Notes: generated by a model not told the origin, from the sequence alone. A stretch of DNA of 64,000 nucleotides from Methylobacterium gnaphalii (GCF_007992215.1 NZ_BJZV01000008.1:1-64000); one strand, 5' to 3'. Shown: positions 44,398-53,790, numbered from the stretch's first letter. Translations and numbers: made by a program.

Positions 44398-45179
44398 GCC
44401 TCGTCTCCCTTCGCACTGCTGCCGAAGCCGGGCCGGAAACGACGGTCGTAGCCAGTCGAATAGAGCGCGGATTCCGAGAAATCCTCGGGCTTCAACGCAG
44501 GGCCGACGAGGATCAGCGCCGTCCGCTCCAGCTTGGCTTCCGCTACCGATCCGGCGATCGTCGCAAGCGTTCCAGTCAGGATCTGCTCGTCTGGCCATGT
44601 CGCGCGAAACACCACGGCCGCCGGACACTCGGCGCCGTAGAACGGGATCAGTTCGGGCACGAGTTGATCGACGACGTGGATCGAGAGATGCAGCGCCAGC
44701 GTCGCGCCAGTGGCAGCGAAGGCGGCCAGTGTCTCGCGCTCGGGCATGGCACTGGCGCGTCCCGAGGTTCGGGTGAGCACGACGGATTGGGTGAGTCCGG
44801 GCACGGTCAGCTCCCGCCGCAGCAAAGCTGCCGCCGCCGCGAACGAGGGCACGCCGGGCGTCACCGTATAGGGGACCGCAAGGGCATCGAGCCGGCGAGT
44901 CTGCTCGGCCAATGCGCTCCAGACCGAGAGGTCGCCGGAATGCAGGCGTACGACGTCAAGTCCGGCCTCATGGGCCGCTGCCATCTCGGCGATGATCGCA
45001 TCGAGATCGAGTGGCGCGGTGTCGATGATCCGCGCGCCCGTAGGGCACCAGGACAGGATCTCGGGCGCCACCAGGGAGCCGGCATACAGGCAGACCGGGC
45101 AGGCGGCGATGAGATCCCGCCCCCGCACCGTGACGAGATCGGCCGCACCGGGCCCGGCTCCAACGAAATGGACAGTCAT
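44394..45179 (-). CDS. cobM: Precorrin-4 C11-methyltransferase
   Basis: Methylates C-11 in the aerobic cobalamin pathway. 261 residues of the tetrapyrrole methylase fold: [64 protein letters not shown] and [19 protein letters not shown] 45179 precedes the SAM-binding strand; the longer frame (to 45299) runs through a REP palindrome. It overlaps cobB downstream. The surrounding order cobL-cobE-cobM-cobB fits the aerobic (cobalt-late) pathway. Confidence 0.95.
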   Translation of the reverse strand: MTVHFVGAGPGAADLVTVRGRDLIAACPVCLYAGSLVAPEILSWCPTGARIIDTAPLDLDAIIAEMAAAHEAGLDVVRLHSGDLSVWSALAEQTRRLDALAVPYTVTPGVPSFAAAAALLRRELTVPGLTQSVVLTRTSGRASAMPERETLAAFAATGATLALHLSIHVVDQLVPELIPFYGAECPAAVVFRATWPDEQILTGTLATIAGSVAEAKLERTALILVGPALKPEDFSESALYSTGYDRRFRPGFGSSAKGDEA

Positions 45180-45228
45180 GAGAGCCTGATCATCGGGCGC
45201 AGGTGATGTGAGCGCACCGCGACACACC

Positions 45229-45290
45229 AACCCCACATTCCTCATGCTGAGGTGCTCGCGAAGCGCCTCAGCATGAGAAGCGTTGGGGTT
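45229..45290. repeat. REP-like palindrome (family C) between cobE and cobM
   Basis: Inner arms CTCATGCTGAGG (45241-45252) and CCTCAGCATGAG (45266-45277) are perfect reverse complements; outer arms AACCCCA (45229-45235) and TGGGGTT (45284-45290) also pair, giving a cruciform-capable element. A solo copy of the same core, CCTCA-GCA-TGAGG, occurs at 56916-56928. It splits the cob gene string into two parts. Confidence 0.8.
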
Positions 45291-45316
45291 GCAGGTCACG
45301 GCAATTTCGATGTGCT

Positions 45317-45715
45317 CTAGGCGGAAACCGTCGCGAGCGCGAGGGTCGCACCGGCGCTGGCGATGCGGGGCAGGATCAGCACGCCGCCTGCACCGGCGCC
45401 GGCCAAGGCCGCCGCTTCCGCGAGCGAGCCGATGCCGCGCTCTGCCTCCATCCGCGCCGAGCGGGTCGGCACATCGGCGTCCACCGCGCGCAAAGCCTCC
45501 GCTGCGAGACCGATCGTCGCGCAGCCAAGCGTGTGGGCCGCGGCGTGAAAGGCGGCTTCGTCGGCGCGGTCTTCCGCGGTGGCGAGTGCACGCAGCCGGC
45601 TCGAGGCGTGACCGCAGGCTGCAAGCCCACGCCCGACCAACGTGACGATCTCTTCTGCCTGCGTGGCATGCCGAAACCCGACGCCGGCAACGATGTCGCG
45701 CGATGGCCGGCTCAC
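45317..45715 (-). CDS. cobE: Cobalamin biosynthesis protein CobE (CbiG C-terminal family)
   Basis: 132 residues from GTG 45715, which overlaps the cobL stop (GTGA); the frame opens at 45760 inside cobL. It matches the CobE/CbiG-C family: [20 protein letters not shown] near the N-terminus, [20 protein letters not shown] and a central [20 protein letters not shown]. CobE's precise role in the aerobic pathway is not settled. A REP palindrome lies directly downstream. Confidence 0.88.
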   Translation of the reverse strand: MSRPSRDIVAGVGFRHATQAEEIVTLVGRGLAACGHASSRLRALATAEDRADEAAFHAAAHTLGCATIGLAAEALRAVDADVPTRSARMEAERGIGSLAEAAALAGAGAGGVLILPRIASAGATLALATVSA

Positions 45716-46947
45716 GGCTTGGTCCAGATCCACTGCGTCACCGGCATCGCCTGCCGCCATCCGGTGAGGCCGCCGACCGGCGAAGCCTTGGCGACCGAGA
45801 GGCGGCGTAGGTCACCGCCCGTCTCGGCGAAGGCCGCGAGCAACACGGCTTCGCTTTCGAGCGTGACCGCGTTGGCGACGAGGCGTCCGCCGCTGCGCAG
45901 CGCCTCGCGGCCGGCGGCAAGGATGCCGGGATGTGAGACGCCGCCGCCGACGAAGACCGCATCCGGTGGCTGAAGGCCGGCGAAGGCGGCCGGTGCCTCT
46001 CCTTCGACGACGCTCACGCGCTCCGGCACACCGAGGCTGCTGGCATTGCGAACGATCCTTTCGGCCCTGTCGGGTCGCGCCTCGACCGCCAGCGAACGGT
46101 TGGACGGATGGCGCAGGCACCATTCGATCGAGATCGAGCCGGCGCCGGCCCCGACATCCCAGAGCAGTTTTCCTGCGAAAGGCCGCAGCGCTGCGAGCGT
46201 CACAGCCCGGATCTCGGCCTTGGTGAGCTGCCCATCGCTCTCGAACCAGCCATCGTCGAGCCCGGTCGCCAGCGGCAGCACCCGCGCGCCGGGCTCGGCC
46301 ACAACCTCGATCGCGAGCGTGTTGAGCGGGTCGATGGCTTGGTGATGGAAGCCAGCGGCCTCAGCGGAAACGATTCGTTCGCGCGGGCCGCCCATGGCTT
46401 CGAGCACGGTGAGCCGGGATCGCGAGAACCCCCGTTCGACGAGCAGCGAGGCTACGGCAGCCGGCGTGCTGCCGTCCCAGGACAGCACCAGAACTTTCGC
46501 TCCCGGTTGGAGCGCGGGGATGACGCGGGTGAGGGCGCGGCCATGCAGCGTCAGGCATGCGGTTTCCGCCAGCGGCCAGCCGAGGCGCGCGGCAGCAAGG
46601 CTGAACGCCGAGGGTTGCGGATAGGCGCGGATCTCGGCTGGCGGCACCAGTCGGGCGATCTCCGCGCCGATGCCGTAGTGAAACGGGTCTCCGGTCGCGA
46701 GCAGGCAGGTCGGCCGGCCGCGCCGAGCAAGGATTTTTGGATAGGCCTCGCCGATCGGGCTCGGCCAAACGTACGTCTCGGCGGCGAGCGGGGCCGCCAG
46801 CGCGAGATGTCGCCGGCCACCCCAGACGACCTCTGCCGTATCGAGCGCGGCCGAGGCTGCGGGCGAGAGCCCGTCGCGGCCATCCTCGCCGATGCCGACG
46901 ATGGTCAGCCAGGGCCGCGCTTCCTGCGGGACGGATGGCTCAGTCAT
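45712..46947 (-). CDS. cobL: Precorrin-6Y C5,15-methyltransferase (decarboxylating)
   Basis: 411 residues fusing the CbiE-like methylase ([57 protein letters not shown]) and the CbiT-like decarboxylating methylase ([38 protein letters not shown]). It methylates C-5 and C-15 and decarboxylates the acetate on ring C. First gene of the cob string in this window; cobG, H, I, J and K are not present here. Confidence 0.95.
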   Translation of the reverse strand: MTEPSVPQEARPWLTIVGIGEDGRDGLSPAASAALDTAEVVWGGRRHLALAAPLAAETYVWPSPIGEAYPKILARRGRPTCLLATGDPFHYGIGAEIARLVPPAEIRAYPQPSAFSLAAARLGWPLAETACLTLHGRALTRVIPALQPGAKVLVLSWDGSTPAAVASLLVERGFSRSRLTVLEAMGGPRERIVSAEAAGFHHQAIDPLNTLAIEVVAEPGARVLPLATGLDDGWFESDGQLTKAEIRAVTLAALRPFAGKLLWDVGAGAGSISIEWCLRHPSNRSLAVEARPDRAERIVRNASSLGVPERVSVVEGEAPAAFAGLQPPDAVFVGGGVSHPGILAAGREALRSGGRLVANAVTLESEAVLLAAFAETGGDLRRLSVAKASPVGGLTGWRQAMPVTQWIWTKP

Positions 46948-46974
46948 CGAAGGGGCAGCGGCTGCTAGCGGACA

Positions 46975-47007
46975 TGAAAAAACCGGGGTCGTGGAACGAC
47001 CCCGGTT
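46975..47007 (-). terminator. Rho-independent terminator of the OxlT-like gene
   Basis: Perfect inverted repeat: AACCGGGGTCGT (46981-46992) with ACGACCCCGGTT (46996-47007) around a 3-base loop. On the minus strand it is followed by a run of T (from the A run at 46977-46982), as expected for termination of the gene ending at 47048. It also separates that transcript from cobL. Confidence 0.92.
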
Positions 47008-47047
47008 ACGCGTCGCGGTTGGAATTGGCGAGTCGGCGCCGGCCGAG

Positions 47048-48340
47048 TTAACCGATCGCGGGCTTCGCCGTCAGCGACGAGGCAGCGCTCGGCGCTTCCT
47101 GCATCGGCCGGCCGAGATAGGCCCGGCGCGCTGGCTTGAGGACGAACCAGGCGAGCGCCGCGGTCACGAGGTCGAGTCCGATCGCGATGCAGAACACCGG
47201 CACCCAGCTCTCTGCGGAGTCATGGATCATCGCCGCGAACGGGCCGCCAAGCAGCGAGCCGACGCCCTGCGCCATGTACAGGAAGCCGTAATTCGTCGTG
47301 GCGTGCTTGGTGCCGAACGTGTCGGTCAGGGTCGAGGGGAACAGCGAGAAGATCTCGCCCCAGGCGAAGAAGACCACGCCCGAGAGCAGCGCGAAGGCAT
47401 AGGCGTTCTCGCGGTAGACCAGCAGCAGGGCAATGGCGCAGGCCTCCAGGGCGAAGGCGATCGCCATGGTGTTCTCGCGGCCGATGTTATCGGACACCCA
47501 GCCGAAGAACGGTCGCGTCAGGCCGTTGGTGATGCGATCGAAGGTGAGCGCGAAGGGCAGAGCGGCGAAGCCGAAGACGAGGGCGTCGGCAACACCAAAC
47601 TCTTTGGCGAAGGCCGCGAACTGGGCGACGACCATGAGGCCCCCCGTCGACATCATCGCCATCATCGCGAACATCAGCCAGAACAGCGGCGTCTTCAGCA
47701 TTGGCCCCGGAGCGACGTCCTTGGCGGCGCTGGCAACCTTCTCAGCCGGGATTTCGGGCGTCTCGCCGGGCTTCGGCTGGCGCAGGCCGAGGGCCGCAAC
47801 GAAGCCGACCACACCGAGGATCGCTCCGAACACGAGCAGCGTGTGGCGGTAGCCAGAGGCGGCGATCATGTCGGTGATCGGGAAGGTGGTGGCGATCGCG
47901 CCCATGCCGTATCCAGCGGCCACGACGCCGGCGGCGAAGCCGCGGCGCTCGGGGAACCAGCGCACCATCAGGCCGATGATGCCGACATAGACGATGCCGG
48001 TGCCGAGACCGCAGAGCACACCGTAGGTGGCATAAAGCCCGTAGAGGGAGTCGATCTGCGAAGCAGCGGCCCAACCCGCGCCGCTGAGCGCCGCGCCTAA
48101 TGCGATCATGCCCTTGGCACTGAACCGGTCGATCAGCCAGCCCTGGGCCGGCGAGAAAAAGGTCTGCAGGACGATCAGGACGGTGAAGGTGACCTGGACC
48201 GCTGGAAGCCCAGCACCGGTCGTCGCTTGGAAGGGTTTGACGAAGAGCGTCCAGACATATTGCGGGCTCGAGATCGTCATCATGACGAGAAGCCCGAGCG
48301 CGAGCTGGATCCACCGTGTACTGTTACTTGTTGTCATCAT
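47048..48340 (-). CDS. OFA-family MFS transporter (oxalate/formate antiporter-like)
   Basis: 430 residues, 12 predicted helices. Close in pattern to OxlT: SSPQYVWTLFVKPFQ in helix 1, VRWFPERRGFAAGVVAAGYG, TRPFFGWVSDNIGRENTM and WGEIFSLFPSTLTDTFGTKH. The Arg of the TRPFFGWVSD motif, which binds oxalate in the Oxalobacter protein, is kept. The Lys of helix 11 aligns by eye with Gln in YMAQGVGSLLGG, so the substrate may differ. Start at ATG 48340 or 48337, after a TCAGGAGAG ribosome site. A clean terminator follows. Confidence 0.85.
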   Translation of the reverse strand: MMTTSNSTRWIQLALGLLVMMTISSPQYVWTLFVKPFQATTGAGLPAVQVTFTVLIVLQTFFSPAQGWLIDRFSAKGMIALGAALSGAGWAAASQIDSLYGLYATYGVLCGLGTGIVYVGIIGLMVRWFPERRGFAAGVVAAGYGMGAIATTFPITDMIAASGYRHTLLVFGAILGVVGFVAALGLRQPKPGETPEIPAEKVASAAKDVAPGPMLKTPLFWLMFAMMAMMSTGGLMVVAQFAAFAKEFGVADALVFGFAALPFALTFDRITNGLTRPFFGWVSDNIGRENTMAIAFALEACAIALLLVYRENAYAFALLSGVVFFAWGEIFSLFPSTLTDTFGTKHATTNYGFLYMAQGVGSLLGGPFAAMIHDSAESWVPVFCIAIGLDLVTAALAWFVLKPARRAYLGRPMQEAPSAASSLTAKPAIG

Positions 48341-48483
48341 TCTCTCCTGACGAAGAATGATCAGCAAGGGTTATGCCAGCGCGGCGTCTCGGTCAGGCAA
48401 ACCTTCCTTATCATGTATTATTAAGCCGACCGCGGGTCTGACGCGCAAGCGGCTGCACGTCTGGTGCGCAAAATTATTCCGGC

Positions 48484-49365
48484 TCAGCGTCGCGCCGAGA
48501 CCAGCCAGCAGGCAGCTCCGAGCCGCACGGCGCCGTCGTGGACCCGGGCTTCCAACGTGTCTGCGACGATTTCCCGTGCCCGTTCGCGCAGGGCTGGATC
48601 ACGGTCGCGCAGGAGGCGCGCCACCGGACCAAGGTTGATCACGATATCGGTCGCTGCCTGCACAGCGCCTCTTGCCGGCCCGTCTACGGAACGGCTGAGG
48701 GTCAAGAGCCGGTCGATAGGCTCGCAGGCGATGTCTTGAAATCCCGCCTGCCCGAGGAGCGGCGACAGGGTGCGCGGATCTGCGAAGCGGAACGGGCCCG
48801 GTGCGTCCGTGGGCATCGCCTCGTAATCCGGCACAAGAGGAAGGACGACGTCGCGGGGCACCTGCACCCAGGGATTCTCCGCCAGGGCTCGCCAACACAG
48901 GAAAGTCAGCCGGCCGCCGGGAGCCAAGGCCCGGCAGATATTGGCGAAGGCAGTCACGGAGTCGTCGAAGAACATCACGCCGAAGCGTGACAGGGCATGC
49001 TCGAACGTACCCTGTCCGAAGTCGTTACTTTGAGCGTCCGCCTCGATCCACTCGATCGGCGCCGTCGTCGCGGGTTCGGCGGCAGCTCGCTGCCGGCCCA
49101 CAGTGAGGAGCGGTTTCGAGAGGTCGGCGGCAACCACTCGGCCGCTCGCGCCCACCTGCCGCGCGGCATGCAGAGCGGTCTGCCCTGCGCCGCAGCCGAT
49201 ATCGAGCACCCCGTTCCCCGGGCGCAAGCCCGCCTGCATGAAGAGCGCTTCGGTGAGCGGTGCGAAGACCGCGTCGAGAGTGGAATGGCTGGCCGCCCAA
49301 CGCTGGCCGACATCGCCGTTCCAGTACTCGGCTTGATCACGGTTCGCTTCCGTCACCGATTTCAC
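48484..49365 (-). CDS. Class I SAM-dependent methyltransferase
   Basis: 293 residues. N-terminal ANRDQAEYWNGDVGQRWAAS, motif I VLDIGCGAGQTALHAA, then VVAADLSKPLL, FGVMFFDDSVTAFANICRAL and PGGRLTFLCWRALAENPWV, typical of small-molecule methyltransferases. Substrate unknown. I start it at GTG 49365, 9 bases after the end of the GGT-like gene; GTG 49356 is an alternative. The long open frame to 49881 is inside the GGT-like gene in another frame. Probably co-transcribed with it. Confidence 0.85.
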   Translation of the reverse strand: MKSVTEANRDQAEYWNGDVGQRWAASHSTLDAVFAPLTEALFMQAGLRPGNGVLDIGCGAGQTALHAARQVGASGRVVAADLSKPLLTVGRQRAAAEPATTAPIEWIEADAQSNDFGQGTFEHALSRFGVMFFDDSVTAFANICRALAPGGRLTFLCWRALAENPWVQVPRDVVLPLVPDYEAMPTDAPGPFRFADPRTLSPLLGQAGFQDIACEPIDRLLTLSRSVDGPARGAVQAATDIVINLGPVARLLRDRDPALRERAREIVADTLEARVHDGAVRLGAACWLVSARR

Positions 49366-49373
49366 CCTCGCCG

Positions 49374-50972
49374 CTACAGTCCAGCGGCGCCGCCGTCCGA
49401 GCGTGGATCGTGCGTCGCCTCGATCCGGCCGTCGCGCGGATGGCGGATCAGCATGCCGGCATGGCCGAGCGTGTCCATATAGGCGCCGCCGACCTCCTCG
49501 ATGTCGTGGCCCATGGTGCGCAGGGCCGCGATGCAGCCGGGATCGAACCGATCCTCGACCTTCACGCTGAGAGATTCGGCGCCCCAGGTGCGGCCGAAGA
49601 GCAGGCGAGGCGCATCGACCGCATCGGCCGGTGCCATGCCGTAATCCGCATATCGCGAAAAGATCTGCGCCTGGAATTGCGGCTGCCCGTCGCCGCCCAT
49701 GCTGCCGTAGGGCATGACGCGGCCGTCGTCGAAGGCCGCGATGGCCGGGATGAGGGTGTGGAACGGGCGCCGGCCCGGCTCCAGCGGGTTCACGGCGCTC
49801 GGATCGAGCGAGAAGGACATGCCGCGGTTCTGCCAGCAGATGCCGGTGGCCGGCAGCACCGTGCCCGAGCCGTATTCCCAATAGACCGATTGGATGAACG
49901 ACACGGCCATGCCGCTGGCATCGATGGCGCCCATCCAGACGGTGTCGCCGTCACCGGGCTTCTTGAACGGGAAGGCGGCAGCGCGGTCCATGCTGATCGC
50001 GGCGGCCTCGCGAGCGAGGCGATCGGGCGTGAGGAACGTGGCTGGATCAACCTTCAGCCGGTCGAAATCCGTGACGACGCCGTCGCGCACCGTGAAGGCG
50101 CGTTTCGTTGACTCGATCAGCGCGTGATACCACGCCGTGCTCTCCGGCGACTTCACGTCGAGCCGGTCGAGAATGCCGAGGATCATCAGCGCCGCGAGGC
50201 CCTGCGTCGGTGGCGGGAAGTTGTAAATCGTGGCTCCCCGGCGTCTCAGCGAAAGTGCCGCCCGCTCCTTAGCCGCGTAGGCTTCGAGATCGGCACGTGT
50301 GACGGGTGCGCCGAGCCGCTCCAGATCCGCGGCAATCTCACGGCCGATGTCGCCGCGATAAAAGTCGTCGAGTCCGGCATGGGCAAGCTGTTCGAGCGTA
50401 GCAGCGAGCCTCGGCTGGCGCCGATTGCTGCCGGCCTTGAACGGCTTTCCACCGTCGAGATAGGTCGCGGCGAAATGCGGGGCGTCGTGGAGCGTGTCGA
50501 GCTCCTTCGGCACGTAGCGCTCCTCCGAGGGCGAGACCGGGCAGCCCTCCTTCGCGTGCCGTATGGCGTCGGCGAGAAGCGTCTCCAGCGGCAGCCGCCC
50601 TCCGAGAGCGCGGGCGAGGTCGAGACCGAGGCGCCAGCCGCCGATGGTGCCGGCGACCGTGATCGCAGCATCGGGCCCGCGTGAGGGCAGTGTGTCGTAA
50701 CCCTTCTCGCGGTAGCGCTGGATCGTGGCGAGACGTCCCGCCGGGCCGCAGGCCTCGATGCCGCGCACCCGGCCGCCGGGCTCCCGGACCAGCCAGAATC
50801 CGTCACCGCCGATGCCATTCATGTGCGGGTAGACCACTGCGATGGTCGCGGCCATGGCCACCATCGCCTCGATGGCGTTGCCGCCCTGGGCGAGCACAAT
50901 CTGCCCGGCCTCCGCGGCGAGACGATGGGGCGCTGCGACGGCGGCGGAGGAAAACACGGGCGTTTCAGGCAT
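49374..50972 (-). CDS. Gamma-glutamyltransferase-family hydrolase, possibly oxamate amidohydrolase (HpxW-like)
   Basis: 532 residues of the Ntn-hydrolase GGT family: QIVLAQGGNAIEAMVAMAAT, VVYPHMNGIGGDGFWLVREP, and the autocleavage Thr344 in GDGDTVWMGAIDASGMAVSF. There is no signal peptide, and the usual T-T-H following the cut site is replaced by T-V-W. VYPHMNGIGGDGFW and the altered site fit the cytoplasmic GGT-like proteins that include HpxW, which hydrolyses oxamate to oxalate and ammonia. Two oxalate/formate-type transporters flank it, which agrees with that idea but does not prove it. Confidence 0.8.
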   Translation of the reverse strand: MPETPVFSSAAVAAPHRLAAEAGQIVLAQGGNAIEAMVAMAATIAVVYPHMNGIGGDGFWLVREPGGRVRGIEACGPAGRLATIQRYREKGYDTLPSRGPDAAITVAGTIGGWRLGLDLARALGGRLPLETLLADAIRHAKEGCPVSPSEERYVPKELDTLHDAPHFAATYLDGGKPFKAGSNRRQPRLAATLEQLAHAGLDDFYRGDIGREIAADLERLGAPVTRADLEAYAAKERAALSLRRRGATIYNFPPPTQGLAALMILGILDRLDVKSPESTAWYHALIESTKRAFTVRDGVVTDFDRLKVDPATFLTPDRLAREAAAISMDRAAAFPFKKPGDGDTVWMGAIDASGMAVSFIQSVYWEYGSGTVLPATGICWQNRGMSFSLDPSAVNPLEPGRRPFHTLIPAIAAFDDGRVMPYGSMGGDGQPQFQAQIFSRYADYGMAPADAVDAPRLLFGRTWGAESLSVKVEDRFDPGCIAALRTMGHDIEEVGGAYMDTLGHAGMLIRHPRDGRIEATHDPRSDGGAAGL

Positions 50973-51125
50973 CGGAGGCTTCGATTCCGAGATGTCAGTT
51001 GTGACATCGGTTGAGGTTGACGCGGGATCAGGACCACGCAGCCGCGCTCAGGGCAAGCCAGACGATGACGATGATCCGCTGAGTTCTTAAGTCTGAGCAG
51101 GAAAGTGTCTGAGCGGGGGTGCCGG

Positions 51126-51374
51126 ATGGCCGAAGGGATCACTTTCTCGGTCGAGGGCTTCGAGCACGTGGATGGACGTCTCGTAGCCATCACGCGCCAG
51201 CGCGCGAGAGGTCAGTCCGAGGCGCTCCTCCAGGCTGAGGCACTTGCGCGCAGGCTTCCTGGCGCGGCTGCCTTCGCGCTGCGGGTGAATAGGGATGGCA
51301 GCGAGGTTCGCACCATCCTGGGGGCGTTCGGCGACGTGCCGGACGACATCATCGATGGCCTTGCAGGCGGCTAG
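51126..51374 (+). CDS. Hypothetical small protein
   Basis: 82 residues from ATG 51126 (an upstream GTG at 51105 is also open). Sequence MAEGITFSVEGFEHVDGRL, central LLQAEALARRLPGAAAFALR and a C-terminal TILGAFGDVPDDIIDGL suggest a compact alpha/beta protein. No family recognised. It is divergent from the GGT-like gene. Confidence 0.5.
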   Translation: MAEGITFSVEGFEHVDGRLVAITRQRARGQSEALLQAEALARRLPGAAAFALRVNRDGSEVRTILGAFGDVPDDIIDGLAGG

Positions 51375-51508
51375 CCGAGCCGTTTTGGATCAGGTTTCGG
51401 AAATTCGCTGCGCCTTTGTGGGGTCGCGGGTCGCTGTGGCGAAAAGGAAACTGCGCCGGTCCAGCTCCGGTGAGATGATGTATTCGCGAATCGGCGAGAC
51501 CTTCCAAC

Positions 51509-51808
51509 ATGAGACACAATGAGCGGACGCTTCTTCGGGAGCGCGTGAGAATACTTGTCTTGACGCATGCCCTGGAAGCAACGCTCAGTCGTCTCGTGAC
51601 GCTCGGCGGCTCAAACGCGGAAGACGAGCTGAATCAGCTCGAACATCGTATTGCTGCAGCCAGCCGAACATTGGGAACGATGCCCGGTGACATGGCGCTG
51701 ACCACGATGGTTGCCGTTGAAGATGCGGTCGCGATCATCCGCGGTGCGTTTGACCGCACGCATGACCGCTTGGAAGGCACGCTTGCCGCTTCAGCGATCG
51801 CTGCCTGA
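51509..51808 (+). CDS. Hypothetical helical protein
   Basis: 99 residues, almost entirely predicted helix (TLLRERVRILVLTHALEATL, LNQLEHRIAAASRTLG, MVAVEDAVAIIRGAFDRTHD). No signal peptide, no cysteine, no recognised family. The ribosome site is weak. An AT-rich 211-base gap separates it from the second OFA transporter. Confidence 0.45.
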   Translation: MRHNERTLLRERVRILVLTHALEATLSRLVTLGGSNAEDELNQLEHRIAAASRTLGTMPGDMALTTMVAVEDAVAIIRGAFDRTHDRLEGTLAASAIAA

Positions 51809-52019
51809 GTATCCTGCCTAGCTAAGCGGCACGTCCTGCCCGCCGCGGCGGCAGAATGCCGCGAATGAGTATTTTGTATAAATTTTTTCTTCTCCAGTTG
51901 CCAAATTTGGTTTGTGTCTATCCTGTGGCGACAGCCTAGCTCGGGTGTGGCGATCCGCGCGCGAGCGGCTGACGACGCAAATGGCCCGTGAGTGGCCAGC
52001 GCCTTGGAGAGACCAACCC

Positions 52020-53678
52020 ATGACGACCCGCACTGCGGAGGCCGGCGGTATACCCGTTGCTGCCCCGAGCTGGCTTTCACGCGAACATACCGTTGCTAAA
52101 GCCGGCTTCAACCGATGGCTCGTGCCGCCTGCGGCGCTGGCGATCCACCTCTGTATCGGCATGGCCTACGGCCTGTCGGTGTTCTGGCTGCCGCTGTCCC
52201 GCGCACTGAGCGTCGGCCAGCCAGCCGCGAAGTCCTGTCCGAACATGAGCGTCTTCACGGCGCTGTTCACGACCACCTGTGACTGGCGAGTCAGCGACCT
52301 CGTCATCGTCTTCTCCATCGGCATCGTGGTGCTCGGCATCTCGGCCGCGATCTTTGGCGGCTGGCTCGAGCGGGCCGGCCCGCGCAAGGCGGGTATCGCT
52401 GCTGCGCTCTGCTGGGGCGGGGGCTTCCTCATCGGCTCGTTCGGCGTGTTCATTCATCAGCTCTGGCTGATCTGGCTGGGCATGGGCCTTATCGGCGGCA
52501 TCGGCCTCGGTCTCGGCTACATCTCGCCGGTCTCGACGCTCATCAAATGGTTCCCCGACCGGCGCGGCATGGCCACCGGCATGGCGATCATGGGCTTCGG
52601 CGGCGGCGCGATGATCGGTTCGCCCCTCGCCGATATGCTCATCAACACGTTCAAGTCGTCGACCAGTGTCGGCGTCTGGGAGACGCTGGCCGTCATGGGC
52701 ATCGGCTACCTCGTGTTCATGCTCGGCGGCGCCTTCGGCTACCGGGTCCCGCCGGCCGGCTGGTATCCCGCAGGCTGGACGCCGCCGGCTGCCAAGACCG
52801 GCATCACGACGGGTCACGTGCATCTCAACAACGCGCACAAGACCCCGCAATTCTGGCTGCTCTGGCTGGTGCTCTGCCTCAACGTCTCCGCCGGTATCGG
52901 CGTGCTCGCACTCGCCTCGCCGATGCTGCAGGAGATCTTCGGCGGCCAACTGATCAACCAGCCTGACGTTGGTTTCTCGGCGCTCGACGCGGCCGGCAAA
53001 ACGCAGGTCGCCGCTATCGCGGCCGGCTTCGTCGGTCTTCTCTCGCTCGCGAACATCCTGGGCCGCTTCTTCTGGGCCTCGATGTCGGACAAGCTCGGCC
53101 GTAAGCTGACCTACGCGATCTTCTTCGGCCTCGGCATTGCCCTCTATGCCGGCGCTCCCTGGGCGGCGGGTCTCGGCTCCACCGTTCTGTTCGTCGTGTT
53201 CTTCTGCGTGATCCTGTCGATGTATGGCGGCGGCTTCGCCACCATCCCGGCCTATCTCGCGGACGTCTTCGGCACCCAGTTCGTCGGCGCCATCCATGGC
53301 CGGCTGCTCACCGCCTGGTCGACCGCAGGCGTCGTCGGCCCGGTGCTGGTCACCTTTATCCGCCAGCAGCAGGTCGATGCCGGGCTGCAGGGCCTCCAGC
53401 TCTACAGCCGCACCATGTACGTGCTCGCTGGCTTCCTCGCCGTCGGTTTCATCTGCAACCTCCTCGTCCGGCCCCTCGCAGCGAAGTGGTTCATGAGCGA
53501 CGCCGAAGTGAAGGCGCTGGACCGGGGGAGCGTGATGACGGCCCGGACCACCGGCAACTCCGCGATCGGCGGCGGCGGTCTCTCCATCATGGCAATCGCC
53601 GCCTGGGCTGTGGTTGGCATCCCCATCGCCTGGGGCATCTTCAAGACGCTCTCCAAGGCGGCGATCCTGCTGCACTAA
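52020..53678 (+). CDS. OFA-family MFS transporter, long form
   Basis: 552 residues with 12 or more helices. OFA features: FNRWLVPPAALAIHLCIGMA at helix 1, STLIKWFPDRRGMATGMAIM, ILGRFFWASMSDKLGRKLTY and YLADVFGTQFVGAIHGRLLT. It is about 120 residues longer than OxlT because of a loop after helix 1 (residues about 60-85) and an extra C-terminal helix (LSIMAIAAWAVVGIPIAWGI). The helix-11 Lys of OxlT is not conserved. Substrate probably a monocarboxylate or small dicarboxylate. Start ATG 52020 after GGAGAGA; a terminator follows. Confidence 0.85.
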   Translation: MTTRTAEAGGIPVAAPSWLSREHTVAKAGFNRWLVPPAALAIHLCIGMAYGLSVFWLPLSRALSVGQPAAKSCPNMSVFTALFTTTCDWRVSDLVIVFSIGIVVLGISAAIFGGWLERAGPRKAGIAAALCWGGGFLIGSFGVFIHQLWLIWLGMGLIGGIGLGLGYISPVSTLIKWFPDRRGMATGMAIMGFGGGAMIGSPLADMLINTFKSSTSVGVWETLAVMGIGYLVFMLGGAFGYRVPPAGWYPAGWTPPAAKTGITTGHVHLNNAHKTPQFWLLWLVLCLNVSAGIGVLALASPMLQEIFGGQLINQPDVGFSALDAAGKTQVAAIAAGFVGLLSLANILGRFFWASMSDKLGRKLTYAIFFGLGIALYAGAPWAAGLGSTVLFVVFFCVILSMYGGGFATIPAYLADVFGTQFVGAIHGRLLTAWSTAGVVGPVLVTFIRQQQVDAGLQGLQLYSRTMYVLAGFLAVGFICNLLVRPLAAKWFMSDAEVKALDRGSVMTARTTGNSAIGGGGLSIMAIAAWAVVGIPIAWGIFKTLSKAAILLH

Positions 53679-53689
53679 CAAAGAAAATT

Positions 53690-53717
53690 GGGCGGCCTCC
53701 AACGAGGCCGCCCTTTC
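53690..53717 (+). terminator. Rho-independent terminator after the long OFA transporter
   Basis: GGGCGGCCTC (53690-53699), loop CAAC, GAGGCCGCCC (53704-53713), then TTTCC. The stem is perfect and starts 11 bases past the stop codon. It isolates the transporter from htpG. Confidence 0.9.
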
Positions 53718-53729
53718 CATATGAGCCAA

Positions 53730-53758
53730 TTGAAATGCGCCGGGTCAGACGGCATATC
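53730..53758 (+). promoter_or_regulatory. Candidate htpG promoter
   Basis: TTGAAA (53730-53735) and CATATC (53753-53758) with exact 17-base spacing lie 32 bases before the htpG start and just past the upstream terminator. TTGAAA plus a C/AT-rich -10 would suit either sigma-70 or the heat-shock factor RpoH. Confidence 0.5.
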
Positions 53759-53790
53759 CCCCGCGGAATTTCGACGTGGGAGACAGACCT

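Noticed and set aside
46892..48100. 402-codon open frame antisense to the OxlT-like gene
   Set aside because: Same charged-complement pattern, and it would cross a strong terminator.
49366..49881. Long N-terminal extension of the methyltransferase
   Set aside because: It lies wholly inside the GGT-like gene in another frame and is Arg/His-rich; the methyltransferase family starts near GTG 49365.
52077..53729. 550-codon open frame antisense to the long OFA transporter
   Set aside because: Its product is highly charged (Glu/Asp/Arg/His), the complement of hydrophobic helices on the true strand.
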